The notes under the pieces are model-generated. The model saw only the letters and a program-made list of their open reading frames with translations, was not told where the DNA came from and did no database searches. Shown one piece after another: positions 36,215-44,671 of a stretch of DNA of 64,000 nucleotides (position 1 is its first letter; each line of letters starts with the position of its first letter). This DNA comes from Arsenicitalea aurantiaca (lineage in GTDB: Bacteria; Pseudomonadota; Alphaproteobacteria; Rhizobiales; Devosiaceae). The position numbers and the translations under genes are program-made. The stretch is from contig NZ_RZNJ01000001.1 of NCBI RefSeq assembly GCF_003994485.1, positions 375,765-439,764 on the forward strand, in the 5' to 3' direction.

Positions 36215-37618
36215 GTGACCGATCCCGCCAACGCCGCCCCAGAACCCGTCGACATTCTCGTTACCGGGTGCGACGTCGTCACCCTCGACGATGCGGGCAC
36301 GATCATCAGGAACGGCGCCATCGCCATCAAGGGCGGCCGGATCGTCTGGATGGGCAAGGCGGACGATGCGACGGGCAGGTTCACTCCCGAAACGCGGGTC
36401 GATGGCAGCGACCGGATCGCCATGCCCGGGCTGATCGACGGGCACATGCATACCGCCCAGCAATTGCTGCGCGGCAAGATCTTCGAAATGCAGCGCAAGC
36501 GCGCGCTCAAGATCCCGATCTGGAAGAATTATTACATCCCCTTCGAGGGCATGCTGACGCCCGAGGATGTCGAGCTCTCCGGGCTCGTCGCCTATACCAA
36601 CATGATCAGCGTAGGGACGACCTGCTTTGCCGAAGCCGGCGGACCGCATCCGGACGCGATGGGCGAGGCGGCACTCGAGGTCGGCATTCGCGGCTTCATC
36701 GCGCTCTCGACGGTCGACCAGACCTCGGGGATCGGCGCGACCGTGCCCGCCTCGATGATGATGAACACACAGCAGGCTTATGACCGGAACGTCGAGCTGG
36801 TCAATCGCTGGGCGGGGCAGGACCGGGTGAAGGCGTGGCTGGGGCTGCGCCAGATTATCGTCTGTTCGCCCGAGCTCATCAAATCCATGTCGGCGGCGGC
36901 GCACGAGCTCGACGTCAAGATCCATACCCACCTCTGCGAAGGGGCCTATGAGATCGACTATGCGCTCGAGCATTTCGGCAAGCGCCCGACCGAATATCTC
37001 GCCGATCTGGGCGTGCTCGACCATCACCTCCATTGCGCGCATTCGGTGCTGCTCTCGCCCGACGAGGTCGATCTCTACGTCAAGCACCGGCCCTCGGCCT
37101 GCCATTGCGGGTTCAACAATTATTCGATCGGGGCGCCGCGGCTGCTCGAGATGTGGCGCAAGGGCATCGACATCGGGCTCGGCACCGACGGGGCGGCGGC
37201 GTGGGGCCCGCTCGACATCTTCCAGGTGGCGCATGTGACGCGGATCGGCCAGCAGGCGCTGGCGGGGACGCCCTGGCACATGCGCACGGCCATTTCGAGC
37301 GAGGAACTGCTCGCCATCGCCACCCGCGGCGGCGCGCGGGCGCTGGGGCTCGCCGACGAGCTCGGCAGCCTCGAAACGGGCAAGCGGGCCGACATCCTCC
37401 TCGTCGACACGACCCAGATGGACCAGCAGCCCATCCTCGATCCGCTGTTTGCGGTCTCGAGCATGGTGGTGGGGCGCGACGTGCGCAGCGTAATCGTCGA
37501 TGGCAAGCTCGTGATGAAGGAACGCGAATTCCTCACCGTCGACACCGACGCGATCAAGGCACGGCTTGCCGCGCGCGGGCCCGAACTCATGGCGCGCTTC
37601 GAGGCGCTGGTTGCATGA
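36215..37618 (+). CDS. Amidohydrolase family deaminase (TrzA/MtaD/SsnA-like)
   Basis: A 467-residue metal-dependent hydrolase of the subgroup that deaminates adenosine-type nucleosides (MtaD), guanine, 8-oxoguanine or triazines. The zinc ligands are visible: GLIDGHMHT near residue 75, KIHTHLCEG near 233, LHCAHSVLL near 275 and GTDGAAAWG near 325. The GTG start has GAGGA upstream. The stop overlaps the ATPase gene (ATGA). In a locus with nucleoside hydrolase and ribokinase, a nucleoside or purine deaminase role is the best guess; the exact substrate is open. Confidence 0.9.
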   Translation: MTDPANAAPEPVDILVTGCDVVTLDDAGTIIRNGAIAIKGGRIVWMGKADDATGRFTPETRVDGSDRIAMPGLIDGHMHTAQQLLRGKIFEMQRKRALKIPIWKNYYIPFEGMLTPEDVELSGLVAYTNMISVGTTCFAEAGGPHPDAMGEAALEVGIRGFIALSTVDQTSGIGATVPASMMMNTQQAYDRNVELVNRWAGQDRVKAWLGLRQIIVCSPELIKSMSAAAHELDVKIHTHLCEGAYEIDYALEHFGKRPTEYLADLGVLDHHLHCAHSVLLSPDEVDLYVKHRPSACHCGFNNYSIGAPRLLEMWRKGIDIGLGTDGAAAWGPLDIFQVAHVTRIGQQALAGTPWHMRTAISSEELLAIATRGGARALGLADELGSLETGKRADILLVDTTQMDQQPILDPLFAVSSMVVGRDVRSVIVDGKLVMKEREFLTVDTDAIKARLAARGPELMARFEALVA

Positions 37619-38406
37619 CAGACAGAACGGCCGCACCGGCCATCGACTTCCGGGGCGTCACCAAGAGCTTCCGTCTGCCGGACGGCAAGACGCTGACGGC
37701 CCTGACCGATACGAGCCTGTCGGTGGGGAAGGGCGAGTTCGTCGCGCTGCTCGGTCCCAGCGGCTGCGGCAAGAGCACGCTCCTGCGGCTCGTCGCCGGG
37801 CTCGAAGCGCCGAGTTCGGGCGCGGTCGCGGTCGAGGGGCGGGCGCCCGAGGAGCTGGTGAAGGCGCACCGGCTCGGCATCGCGTTTCAGGAGCATGCGC
37901 TGCTGCCCTGGCTGACGGTGCGCCAGAATATCGAGCTGCCCTTCCGCATTGCCGGACGGCCGGTGATGCGCGAGCGGGTGCAGGGGCTGATCAATCTCGT
38001 GGGGCTCGCGGGCTTCGAGGCGGCACGGCCAAAGCAGCTTTCGGGCGGCATGCGCCAGCGCGTGGCGATCGCGCGTTCGCTGGTGCTCGAGCCTGAAATC
38101 CTGCTGCTCGACGAACCCTTCGGGGCGCTCGACGCGGTGACGCGTCGGCAGATGAATGTGGAGCTCCAGCGCATCTGGTCGGAAAGCCGGATCTCGACGC
38201 TGCTCGTCACCCATGCGGTGGAGGAGGCGCTGTTCCTCGCCGACCGCGTGATCGTGCTCAGCGGACGGCCGGGCAAAGTGGTGCGCACGCTCGAAGTGCC
38301 CTTCGCGCGCCCGCGGCACCCCGATGTGATGCGGACGGCCCAGTTCCATCAGCTGGTGGACGAACTGACCGAAACGCTTCACCCCACGGACGGAGCGGGC
38401 CATTGA
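37615..38406 (+). CDS. ABC transporter ATP-binding protein (SsuB/TauB/ThiZ-like)
   Basis: A 263-residue ATPase with Walker A GPSGCGKST near residue 51, signature LSGGMRQRVAIARSL near 143 and Walker B ILLLDEPFGALDAV near 163. The HALLPWLTVRQNI Q-loop region is typical of the nitrate/sulfonate/taurine-type importers that use NMT1-like binding proteins. It starts inside the amidohydrolase stop and ends inside the first permease start. Confidence 0.95.
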   Translation: MTDRTAAPAIDFRGVTKSFRLPDGKTLTALTDTSLSVGKGEFVALLGPSGCGKSTLLRLVAGLEAPSSGAVAVEGRAPEELVKAHRLGIAFQEHALLPWLTVRQNIELPFRIAGRPVMRERVQGLINLVGLAGFEAARPKQLSGGMRQRVAIARSLVLEPEILLLDEPFGALDAVTRRQMNVELQRIWSESRISTLLVTHAVEEALFLADRVIVLSGRPGKVVRTLEVPFARPRHPDVMRTAQFHQLVDELTETLHPTDGAGH

Positions 38407-39155
38407 GCGGGGAGCGGACCCAATCGGCGCTGCTGGGCGCACTCGGGGTCGCGCTGATGCTCGGCGCCTGGGAGGTGATCGGGCAGAACCGGCTCGTGGG
38501 CATGACCTGGCCGCCCTTTTCGAGCGTCATGGCGTTTCTCTTCGATCCTTCGCGCCAGGCGCTCTTTTCGCGCGCGTTGACGGCGACGCTCGGCTCGGCC
38601 GGGCTCGGCTATCTGATCGGCGGGCTCGCGGGGCTGGCCTTCGCGATGCTGGGGCAGATCCTGCCGGTGCTGCGCCCCGGCACGGACCGGGCGACGGCCG
38701 TGATCCACGCCATTCCCTCGATTGCGCTCGCGCCGATCTTCATCGTGCTTTTGAGCCGCGAGGCGGCGCCGACGGCGCTGGCCGCGCTCAACGCCTTCTT
38801 CGTCTTCTATGTCGCGGGCGCCTCGGGGTTCGCGTCCTCGAGCCAGACCCAGCGTGACCTGATGGCGGCGCTCGGCGCTTCGGGCACCAAGCGTTTCTTC
38901 CATGTCGACCTGCCGGCGGCTTTTCCCGGCATCGTCAGCGGCATGAAGCTTGCGGTGCCGGCCGCGCTGATCGGCGCGATCATCGGGGAATGGTTCGGCG
39001 CGCCGCGGGGGCTCGGCATCCTCATCGTCAATGCCATGCAGAATTTCCAGATCCCGCTGCTCTGGAGCGTCGTGGTGCTGGCGGCAACGACATCGCTCGT
39101 GCTCTTTTCGGCAATGACCCTTCTCGAACGCATCGTGCACGAGCGCTACAGATGA
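38403..39155 (+). CDS. ABC transporter permease (SsuC/ThiX-like), first of pair
   Basis: A 250-residue permease with about six helices. The EAA-type loop is around MAALGASGTKRFFHVDLPAAFPG. It starts with TTG (38403), eight bases after GGAG, and overlaps the ATPase stop. A second permease gene follows with an ATGA overlap, so the importer probably uses a heterodimeric channel. Confidence 0.93.
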   Translation: MSGERTQSALLGALGVALMLGAWEVIGQNRLVGMTWPPFSSVMAFLFDPSRQALFSRALTATLGSAGLGYLIGGLAGLAFAMLGQILPVLRPGTDRATAVIHAIPSIALAPIFIVLLSREAAPTALAALNAFFVFYVAGASGFASSSQTQRDLMAALGASGTKRFFHVDLPAAFPGIVSGMKLAVPAALIGAIIGEWFGAPRGLGILIVNAMQNFQIPLLWSVVVLAATTSLVLFSAMTLLERIVHERYR

Positions 39156-39943
39156 GCCAGTCCGCAACCGCCAACGGGCCCGCGCGGCCCTCGCTAGTCG
39201 GCCGGATCGGGCGGACGCTCCTCAATTTCTGGGGCATCGCGCTCATCCTCGTGCTCTGGGAAGCGCTGGTCGTCCTCAACGATTTCAACGTCATCGTCAT
39301 GCCCCGGCCCTGGGCGGTGTTCGCCGACATCTGGGCCAATCCCGGACTGTACCTCCAGAACTTCATGCAGACCGCCTGGGTGGCGATGGGCGGGCTGGTG
39401 CTCGGGATGATTGCGGGAACGACCATCGCGGTGCTCGCCTGGTCCTCGCGGATCCTCAACGGGCTCCTTACCCCGATCGGGCTCATCTTCTCCTCGATCC
39501 CGGTGGTCGCGATGATCCCGGTTCTGGCGCGGATGCTGGGCTATGGCACCGAAACCGTGCTGGCGATCGTCGCCATCCTCTCCTTTTTTCCGTTCTTCGT
39601 CTTCACCGGTTCGGGGCTGAAGCTGCTGCCGGCGGGGAGCGCGGACCTCTTCTCAGTGTTCGGGGCGAAAAAGCACCAGCGGCTCTTTCACCTGGCGCTG
39701 CCCTCGGCGCTGCCGAACTGGACGGTGGCGCTGCGCCTTGCGAGCGCCAATGCCATTCTCGGGGCGATGGTCGCCGAATTCCTGATGGGCACGAGCGGGC
39801 TGGGGCAGATGCTGCATGCGGCGAGCCAGGCCTTCAACACCGAGCGCGCGCTCGGGGCCAGCGTCTGCGCGACAATCGGGTCGGTGACGCTCTTCGTGCT
39901 CGTCGTCTCGCTCGAGGCGCGCGTGCGCGAGCGCTGGACCTGA
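39152..39943 (+). CDS. ABC transporter permease (SsuC/ThiX-like), second of pair
   Basis: A 263-residue permease paralogous to the preceding one. WGIALILVLWEALVVLNDFN at the N-terminus and VFGAKKHQRLFHLALPSALPNW as EAA loop are typical. It is coupled to the upstream permease by a four-base overlap and followed 17 bp later by ribokinase. Confidence 0.93.
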   Translation: MSQSATANGPARPSLVGRIGRTLLNFWGIALILVLWEALVVLNDFNVIVMPRPWAVFADIWANPGLYLQNFMQTAWVAMGGLVLGMIAGTTIAVLAWSSRILNGLLTPIGLIFSSIPVVAMIPVLARMLGYGTETVLAIVAILSFFPFFVFTGSGLKLLPAGSADLFSVFGAKKHQRLFHLALPSALPNWTVALRLASANAILGAMVAEFLMGTSGLGQMLHAASQAFNTERALGASVCATIGSVTLFVLVVSLEARVRERWT

Positions 39944-39960
39944 GGCGGGAGCAGAGGGAC

Positions 39961-40893
39961 ATGGCTGGGCGGATCGTCGTCATCGGCAGCAACATGATCG
40001 ATCTCGTGACCTATGCGCGGCGCATGCCGGAGCGGGGCGAGACGCTGGAGGCCGAGCGCTTCCAGAGCGGGTTCGGCGGCAAGGGCGCCAACCAGGCGGT
40101 GGCGGCGGCGCTGCTGGGCTCTGAGGTCGCAATGATCGGGCGGGTGGGCGATGATGATTTCGCCACCGGCACGCTCGCCAATTTTGCCCGGCACGGGATC
40201 GATGCGACCCATGTTGTGCGGGTGCCGGGGGTGGCGAGCGGGGTCGCGCCGATCCTCGTCGAGCCGGGCGGGGAAAACCGCATCCTGATCGCGCCGGGCG
40301 CGAATGCGCATCTGCTGCCCAAGGATCTCCTGCCGGCGCGCGGGCTCGTCGAAGGCGCGGCGCTTGCGATCTTCCAGCTCGAGATCCGCACCGAGACGGT
40401 GCTCGCCGGGCTCGAAATGGCGCGGAAGGCCGGGGTTGCGACGCTGCTGAACCCGGCGCCCGCGCCGGATGCTCCGCTGCCCGAGGGCATGCTCGGGCTC
40501 GTCGACCACCTCGTGCTCAACCAGAGCGAACTCGCCATTCTCTCCGGCCTTGCGCCCGACGCCGAGATCGACGTGATCGATTCGGCCAACGGGCTGCTGG
40601 CGCGCGGGGTCGGGCGGGTGGTGGTGACGCTGGGCGCGCGCGGGGCGCGGCTCGTCGGGCCCGAAGGCGTCGCGGTAATCGCCCCGGTGCCGGTCACGGC
40701 GCTCGACACGACGGGGGCGGGCGACGCGTTCATCGGGGCCTTCGCCCATTTCCTCGTTTCGGGAAGCCCGCTCGAAACGGCGCTTGCGGCGGCGAGCCGC
40801 TATGCCGCGCTTTCGGTGACGCGGCCGGGAACGCAATCATCCTATGCGGACAGAGCGAGCTTTGCGCGGTTCTCGGCAGGCGCCGTGGCCTAG
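39961..40893 (+). CDS. rbsK: Ribokinase (PfkB family)
   Basis: A 310-residue sugar kinase that would phosphorylate ribose to ribose 5-phosphate. The PfkB features are clear: the N-terminal GSNMIDLVTYARRMPERGET, the GGKGANQAVAAALLG sugar-binding motif near residue 40, NQSELAILSG near 178 and the catalytic TTGAGDAFIGAFAHF near 245 with its base Asp. It ends the importer operon of the nucleoside locus. Its last 57 bp overlap the end of the convergent GntR gene. Confidence 0.93.
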   Translation: MAGRIVVIGSNMIDLVTYARRMPERGETLEAERFQSGFGGKGANQAVAAALLGSEVAMIGRVGDDDFATGTLANFARHGIDATHVVRVPGVASGVAPILVEPGGENRILIAPGANAHLLPKDLLPARGLVEGAALAIFQLEIRTETVLAGLEMARKAGVATLLNPAPAPDAPLPEGMLGLVDHLVLNQSELAILSGLAPDAEIDVIDSANGLLARGVGRVVVTLGARGARLVGPEGVAVIAPVPVTALDTTGAGDAFIGAFAHFLVSGSPLETALAAASRYAALSVTRPGTQSSYADRASFARFSAGAVA

Positions 40894-41610
40894 CGGCGGC
40901 TTTCGGCGCGGGGGGAGGGGCGCGGCGCCCTCGGTAAAGACATGGCCGTCGGCCATGCGCTTCAACAGCCGGTCGCGCGCTGCGGTCACATGGTCGAAGA
41001 CGGCCCGGCCCGCGCCCTCCGCATCGCGCCGCTCGAAGGCGCGGACGATGTCCTCATGCTCGGCGATGACGGTGTCGTAGACGGCCGGGATGTAGCCCCC
41101 GAGACTGTCGCCGACTGTGCGCACGACGCGCGTGCGCCCCTCGAGGATCATCTCGGCCTGCCGGTTGCCGGCGAGCCGGTAGATGCGGTTGTGGAAATGC
41201 ACGTTTTCATGGGTCGCGACCATCGGCTTGCCCGAGCGAATGAGCGCGCAGAGATCGGTGTGGATGGTGCGCAGATCGGCGATGTCGGCATCGGTCGCGC
41301 GCTCGACGGCGCGGGTGGCGAGCATGGATTCGATGCCGACGCGGATGTCGTAGATGTTGCGGATGTAGTCCTCGGTCAGGGCCTCGATCTTGAAGCCGCG
41401 ATGCGCGAGCGAGATCAATATGCCCTCGCCCTCGAGCTGCCGCAGGGCCTCGCGGATCGGCATGTTGCTGACCGCATAGCGTGAGGTGAGGCTCTCGATG
41501 GTCACGTCCATGCCCGGCTGGAGCACGCCCGCGACGAGATCGGCGATGATGGCGCGCTTCACTCGCAGATAGGTCGGTTCGTTGAGCGGCGTCGGCGCGT
41601 CGGCGGCCAT
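40837..41610 (-). CDS. GntR family transcriptional regulator (FadR/FCD type)
   Basis: A 257-residue regulator with an N-terminal winged helix (about residues 10-75; SRYAVSNMPIREALRQLEGEG) and a C-terminal FCD ligand domain (about 85-215) with the metal-site histidines in NVHFHNRIYRLAGN. The start at 41610 has GGAG eight bases upstream; the TTG at 41622 is rejected. It is divergent from the ABC/dehydratase operon at 41763-46948. FCD ligands are usually sugar acids or dicarboxylates, which fits the dehydratase. Confidence 0.93.
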   Translation of the reverse strand: MAADAPTPLNEPTYLRVKRAIIADLVAGVLQPGMDVTIESLTSRYAVSNMPIREALRQLEGEGILISLAHRGFKIEALTEDYIRNIYDIRVGIESMLATRAVERATDADIADLRTIHTDLCALIRSGKPMVATHENVHFHNRIYRLAGNRQAEMILEGRTRVVRTVGDSLGGYIPAVYDTVIAEHEDIVRAFERRDAEGAGRAVFDHVTAARDRLLKRMADGHVFTEGAAPLPPRRKPPLGHGACREPRKARSVRIG

Positions 41611-41656
41611 GGCATTCTCCAAAGGTCTAATGGCTCGTTTGGCACGATAGCACAGG

Positions 41657-41699
41657 TTTGCGCAAATGTGGCGTTGACGATCACTGATCTTTGCGCAAA
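41657..41699. promoter_or_regulatory. Twin GntR operators with embedded promoter
   Basis: The perfect palindrome TTTGCGCAAA occurs twice, at 41657-41666 and 41690-41699, each followed by TGT. The copies are 33 bp apart, about three turns of the helix, so both face the same side. GTTGAC (41673-41678) between them is a good -35 for the rightward operon, placing the second copy across the -10 region. This is a convincing operator pair for the adjacent GntR regulator. Confidence 0.7.
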
Positions 41700-41762
41700 T
41701 GTACGACGCGTCGCGCCGGGCGATCGGACCCGGGCGACGGGACGAGATTTGGGAGGAGACCC

Positions 41763-42896
41763 ATGATGACGCATTCCAACGAGACCGGGGTGGCCGGACC
41801 GCAGACGCGCCGCACGCTTCTGGCGCGGGCCGCAGGGCTCGGCGTGGCGCTGATCGCGCTCGGCGCCGCGATGCCGGCGCTGGCCCAGGAGGGGGCGAGC
41901 GAGGAGCTGATCGCGGCCGCGCAGGCCGAGGGCACGCTGACCTATTACCACACCTCGCCGATCGACCTGACGAACAACTGGACGGCCGCCTTCACCGAGA
42001 AATACGGCATTCCCACCCAGAACGTCCGCGGCCCGAGCTACCCGCTCTGGGAGCGCTGGCTGACCGAGGAGCGCGTGGGCCAGCACATCGCCGACGTCAT
42101 CCAGATCACCGACACCGTATTGATCGAGGCCGCCGACGAGGAGGGCCTGATCGCCGACTATACCCCGCCATCGGCCGCCGGCATCCGCCCGACGATGAAG
42201 AAGGAGGGGGTGTGGTACACCGTCTTCGTCAACGCCATGGGTATCGCCTGGAACGCAGACCAGGTGACCGAGGAAGAAGACGCCATGCTGCGCGAGGCCG
42301 ATTGGAGCGTGCTGACCGATCCGCGCTGGGCGGGGCGCTTCGCGACCGGTACGCCCGCGTCGGGCGGCAGCTCGTACTCCTACGTCTACATGTTCCTCGG
42401 GGGCGAGCGCGACCAGTTCGGGCCCGAATTCCTCGAGCAGATGGCCGAGCTCAACCCGCAGGTCTATGAGAGCAAGGCGCCGATGTATGACCGGATGGCC
42501 GCGGGCGAACATGCCATCGTCGACCAGGCGTCCCAGAGCGACATGGGCAGCTTCTACCTGCGCGGCGCCCCCGTACGCTGGGTGTTCCCGAGCCCGACCC
42601 CGGCCAATCTGACCGTCCAGACCATCTCCGAGAACGCACCCCATCCCAATGCGGCGCGGCTCTTCCAGGAATGGGCGACGAGCCCCGAGGGGCAGGCCGA
42701 GTGGTTCAAATATGCGGGCGTCATGTCGGCGCGCGAGGACACGGTCGATCCGCGCAAGGAAGCGGGTGCGGACTGGTACCAGGAAGACTGGTACGCCGAT
42801 CCCGAAGAACTCTACCTCGATTACCTCTCCGATCCCGCCTATGTCGATCCGGCCAAGCCGATCATCGGCGAGTGGAACGCGATCTTCGGGCGCTGA
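41763..42896 (+). CDS. ABC transporter substrate-binding protein (iron/polyamine/thiamine type)
   Basis: A 377-residue binding protein with a twin-arginine-like signal (QTRRTLLARAAGLGVALIA, cleaved near PALAQ). The mature start LIAAAQAEGTLTYYHTSP and the TPASGGSSYSYVYMFLGGE segment match the Fe3+/2-aminoethylphosphonate/thiamine-like group. GGGAGGAG precedes the ATG. It opens a four-gene operon with a fused permease, an ATPase and a sugar-acid dehydratase. A sugar acid is therefore as likely a substrate as iron. Confidence 0.92.
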   Translation: MMTHSNETGVAGPQTRRTLLARAAGLGVALIALGAAMPALAQEGASEELIAAAQAEGTLTYYHTSPIDLTNNWTAAFTEKYGIPTQNVRGPSYPLWERWLTEERVGQHIADVIQITDTVLIEAADEEGLIADYTPPSAAGIRPTMKKEGVWYTVFVNAMGIAWNADQVTEEEDAMLREADWSVLTDPRWAGRFATGTPASGGSSYSYVYMFLGGERDQFGPEFLEQMAELNPQVYESKAPMYDRMAAGEHAIVDQASQSDMGSFYLRGAPVRWVFPSPTPANLTVQTISENAPHPNAARLFQEWATSPEGQAEWFKYAGVMSAREDTVDPRKEAGADWYQEDWYADPEELYLDYLSDPAYVDPAKPIIGEWNAIFGR

Positions 42897-42904
42897 GGCA
42901 GACC

Positions 42905-44641
42905 ATGACCCTCGCCACCCCCGCCGCACCGGCCGGGATGGGTGAGGGGTTCGAGGCAATGAGGAGGCGCCGCCGAGGGGTGGCGCTTCCCCTGGCGCTC
43001 GGGCTCCTGCTCACCATCCTCGTCATCGTGCCCATCGGCTTCATGTTCCTGGGCGCGGTCCGGACCGGCACGTTCGTCGATCCGGGCGCCGAGTTCTCCT
43101 GGCGCAGCGTGATCCTCGTCTACACCACGCTGCCTTATCTGAGGACGCTGGGGGTGACGGTGGGGGCCTCCATGCTCGTGTCGCTGCTCGCCTGCGTCGT
43201 GGGCATCGCGCTCGCATGGCTCATCGCGCGCACCGACGTGCCCTGGAAGCGGGGGCTCGAAAATGCGGTGATCGCGCCGCTCTATCTCTCGCCCTTCGTG
43301 GGGGCGCTCGCCTGGCTCGTGCTCGCCTCGCCGAATGCGGGCCTGCTCAACGTGCTGGCGCGCGACATCTTCGGGATTTCCGGCTCGATCGTGAACGTGA
43401 TGACCGCGCCCGGCATCATCGCGATCATGGCGCTCTACAACGTGCCCTACGCCTACATGACGGTCTCTTCGGCGCTCAAGGGTATGGACCCGGCGATGGA
43501 GGAGGCCTCCTATCTCAACGGGGCGGGCGTGATCCAGACGGCGATGAAGGTGACGTTCCCGGTCGTCCGGCCGGCGATTATCTCGGCCTTCTTCTTCGTC
43601 TTCGTACTGACCTGCGGCACCTTCTCAATCCCCGCCGCGCTCGGGGGCACGCAGTCGATGCCGTTCCTCGCCGTCGACATCTACCGGGCGACCGCAACCT
43701 ATCCGATCGATTATGCGCGGGCCGCCGCGATCGGCACGCTGCTCTTCTGGATTTCGCTGATCGGGGTGGCGTTCTACCGCTTCGCCTCGCAGGTGGCGAC
43801 GCGCTTCGTCACCGTGACGGCCCGCGGCTTCCGCATGCGCGAGGTGCGCCTGCGCGGCTGGCGCGCGCTGGCCATCGCCTTCATCGCGATCTACGTGGTG
43901 CTCGCGATCATCCTGCCCTATCTCGCGCTCTTTTACGTCGCCTTCACGAGCTTCACCTCGGCCTCGATTGCCAATGCAAGCTACACGCTCGCCAATTTCC
44001 AGGCGGTGGTGAATTCGGTCGCGGTGCGCCAGTCGATCTTCAACACGCTCCTGATCGGGTTCATCGCGCCGACCGCCTGCGTGCTGCTCGGCGTCACTAT
44101 CGCCTATGCCAACCGGCGCATGAAGGTGCATGGCGGGGCGTTCCTCGACTATGTCGCGATGTTCCCGATCGCGGTACCGGGGATCGTCTTCGGCACGGGG
44201 ATCTTCTGGACCTATCTGATGACCCCGGCCTATGGCACGATCTGGATCATCGTCTTCGCCTTCGTCGCCTCCTACGTACCCTTTGCCTACCGGATGGCCG
44301 ACACCTCGATCATCCAGGTGGACAAGGCGCTCGAGGAAGCCTCCGCGCTCTGCGGGGCCTCGCACTGGCAGACGGCGCGCCAGATCACCTTCCGGCTCAT
44401 CCGGCCCGGCATCCTCTCGGCGTGGATCCTCGTCTTCATCTTCTCGGTGCGCGAGATCAGCGCGGCGATCCTGCTCGCCTCGCCGAGCAACAAGGTGCTT
44501 TCGGTGATGAGCTGGGACTATCTCGAATTCGGCAATGTGCAGAACGCGGCGATCATCGGGCTGCTGCAAACCGCGATCCTCGTCATCGGCATCTTCGTAG
44601 GCCGGTTCGTGCTGCGGGTCAGGCTGTCCGAAAATGGCTGA
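42905..44641 (+). CDS. ABC transporter permease, two fused membrane domains (FbpB-like)
   Basis: A 578-residue permease carrying two complete six-helix units in one chain, as in FbpB/AfuB. Each half has an EAA loop: MEEASYLNGAGVIQTAMKVTFP around residue 198 and LEEASALCGASHWQTARQITF around 477. The start at 42905 follows the binding-protein stop by 8 bp. Only one ATPase is encoded next to it, consistent with this architecture. Confidence 0.94.
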   Translation: MTLATPAAPAGMGEGFEAMRRRRRGVALPLALGLLLTILVIVPIGFMFLGAVRTGTFVDPGAEFSWRSVILVYTTLPYLRTLGVTVGASMLVSLLACVVGIALAWLIARTDVPWKRGLENAVIAPLYLSPFVGALAWLVLASPNAGLLNVLARDIFGISGSIVNVMTAPGIIAIMALYNVPYAYMTVSSALKGMDPAMEEASYLNGAGVIQTAMKVTFPVVRPAIISAFFFVFVLTCGTFSIPAALGGTQSMPFLAVDIYRATATYPIDYARAAAIGTLLFWISLIGVAFYRFASQVATRFVTVTARGFRMREVRLRGWRALAIAFIAIYVVLAIILPYLALFYVAFTSFTSASIANASYTLANFQAVVNSVAVRQSIFNTLLIGFIAPTACVLLGVTIAYANRRMKVHGGAFLDYVAMFPIAVPGIVFGTGIFWTYLMTPAYGTIWIIVFAFVASYVPFAYRMADTSIIQVDKALEEASALCGASHWQTARQITFRLIRPGILSAWILVFIFSVREISAAILLASPSNKVLSVMSWDYLEFGNVQNAAIIGLLQTAILVIGIFVGRFVLRVRLSENG

Positions 44642-44671
44642 GCGCAACTCTCACATCCAGGGAGCCTCCAA

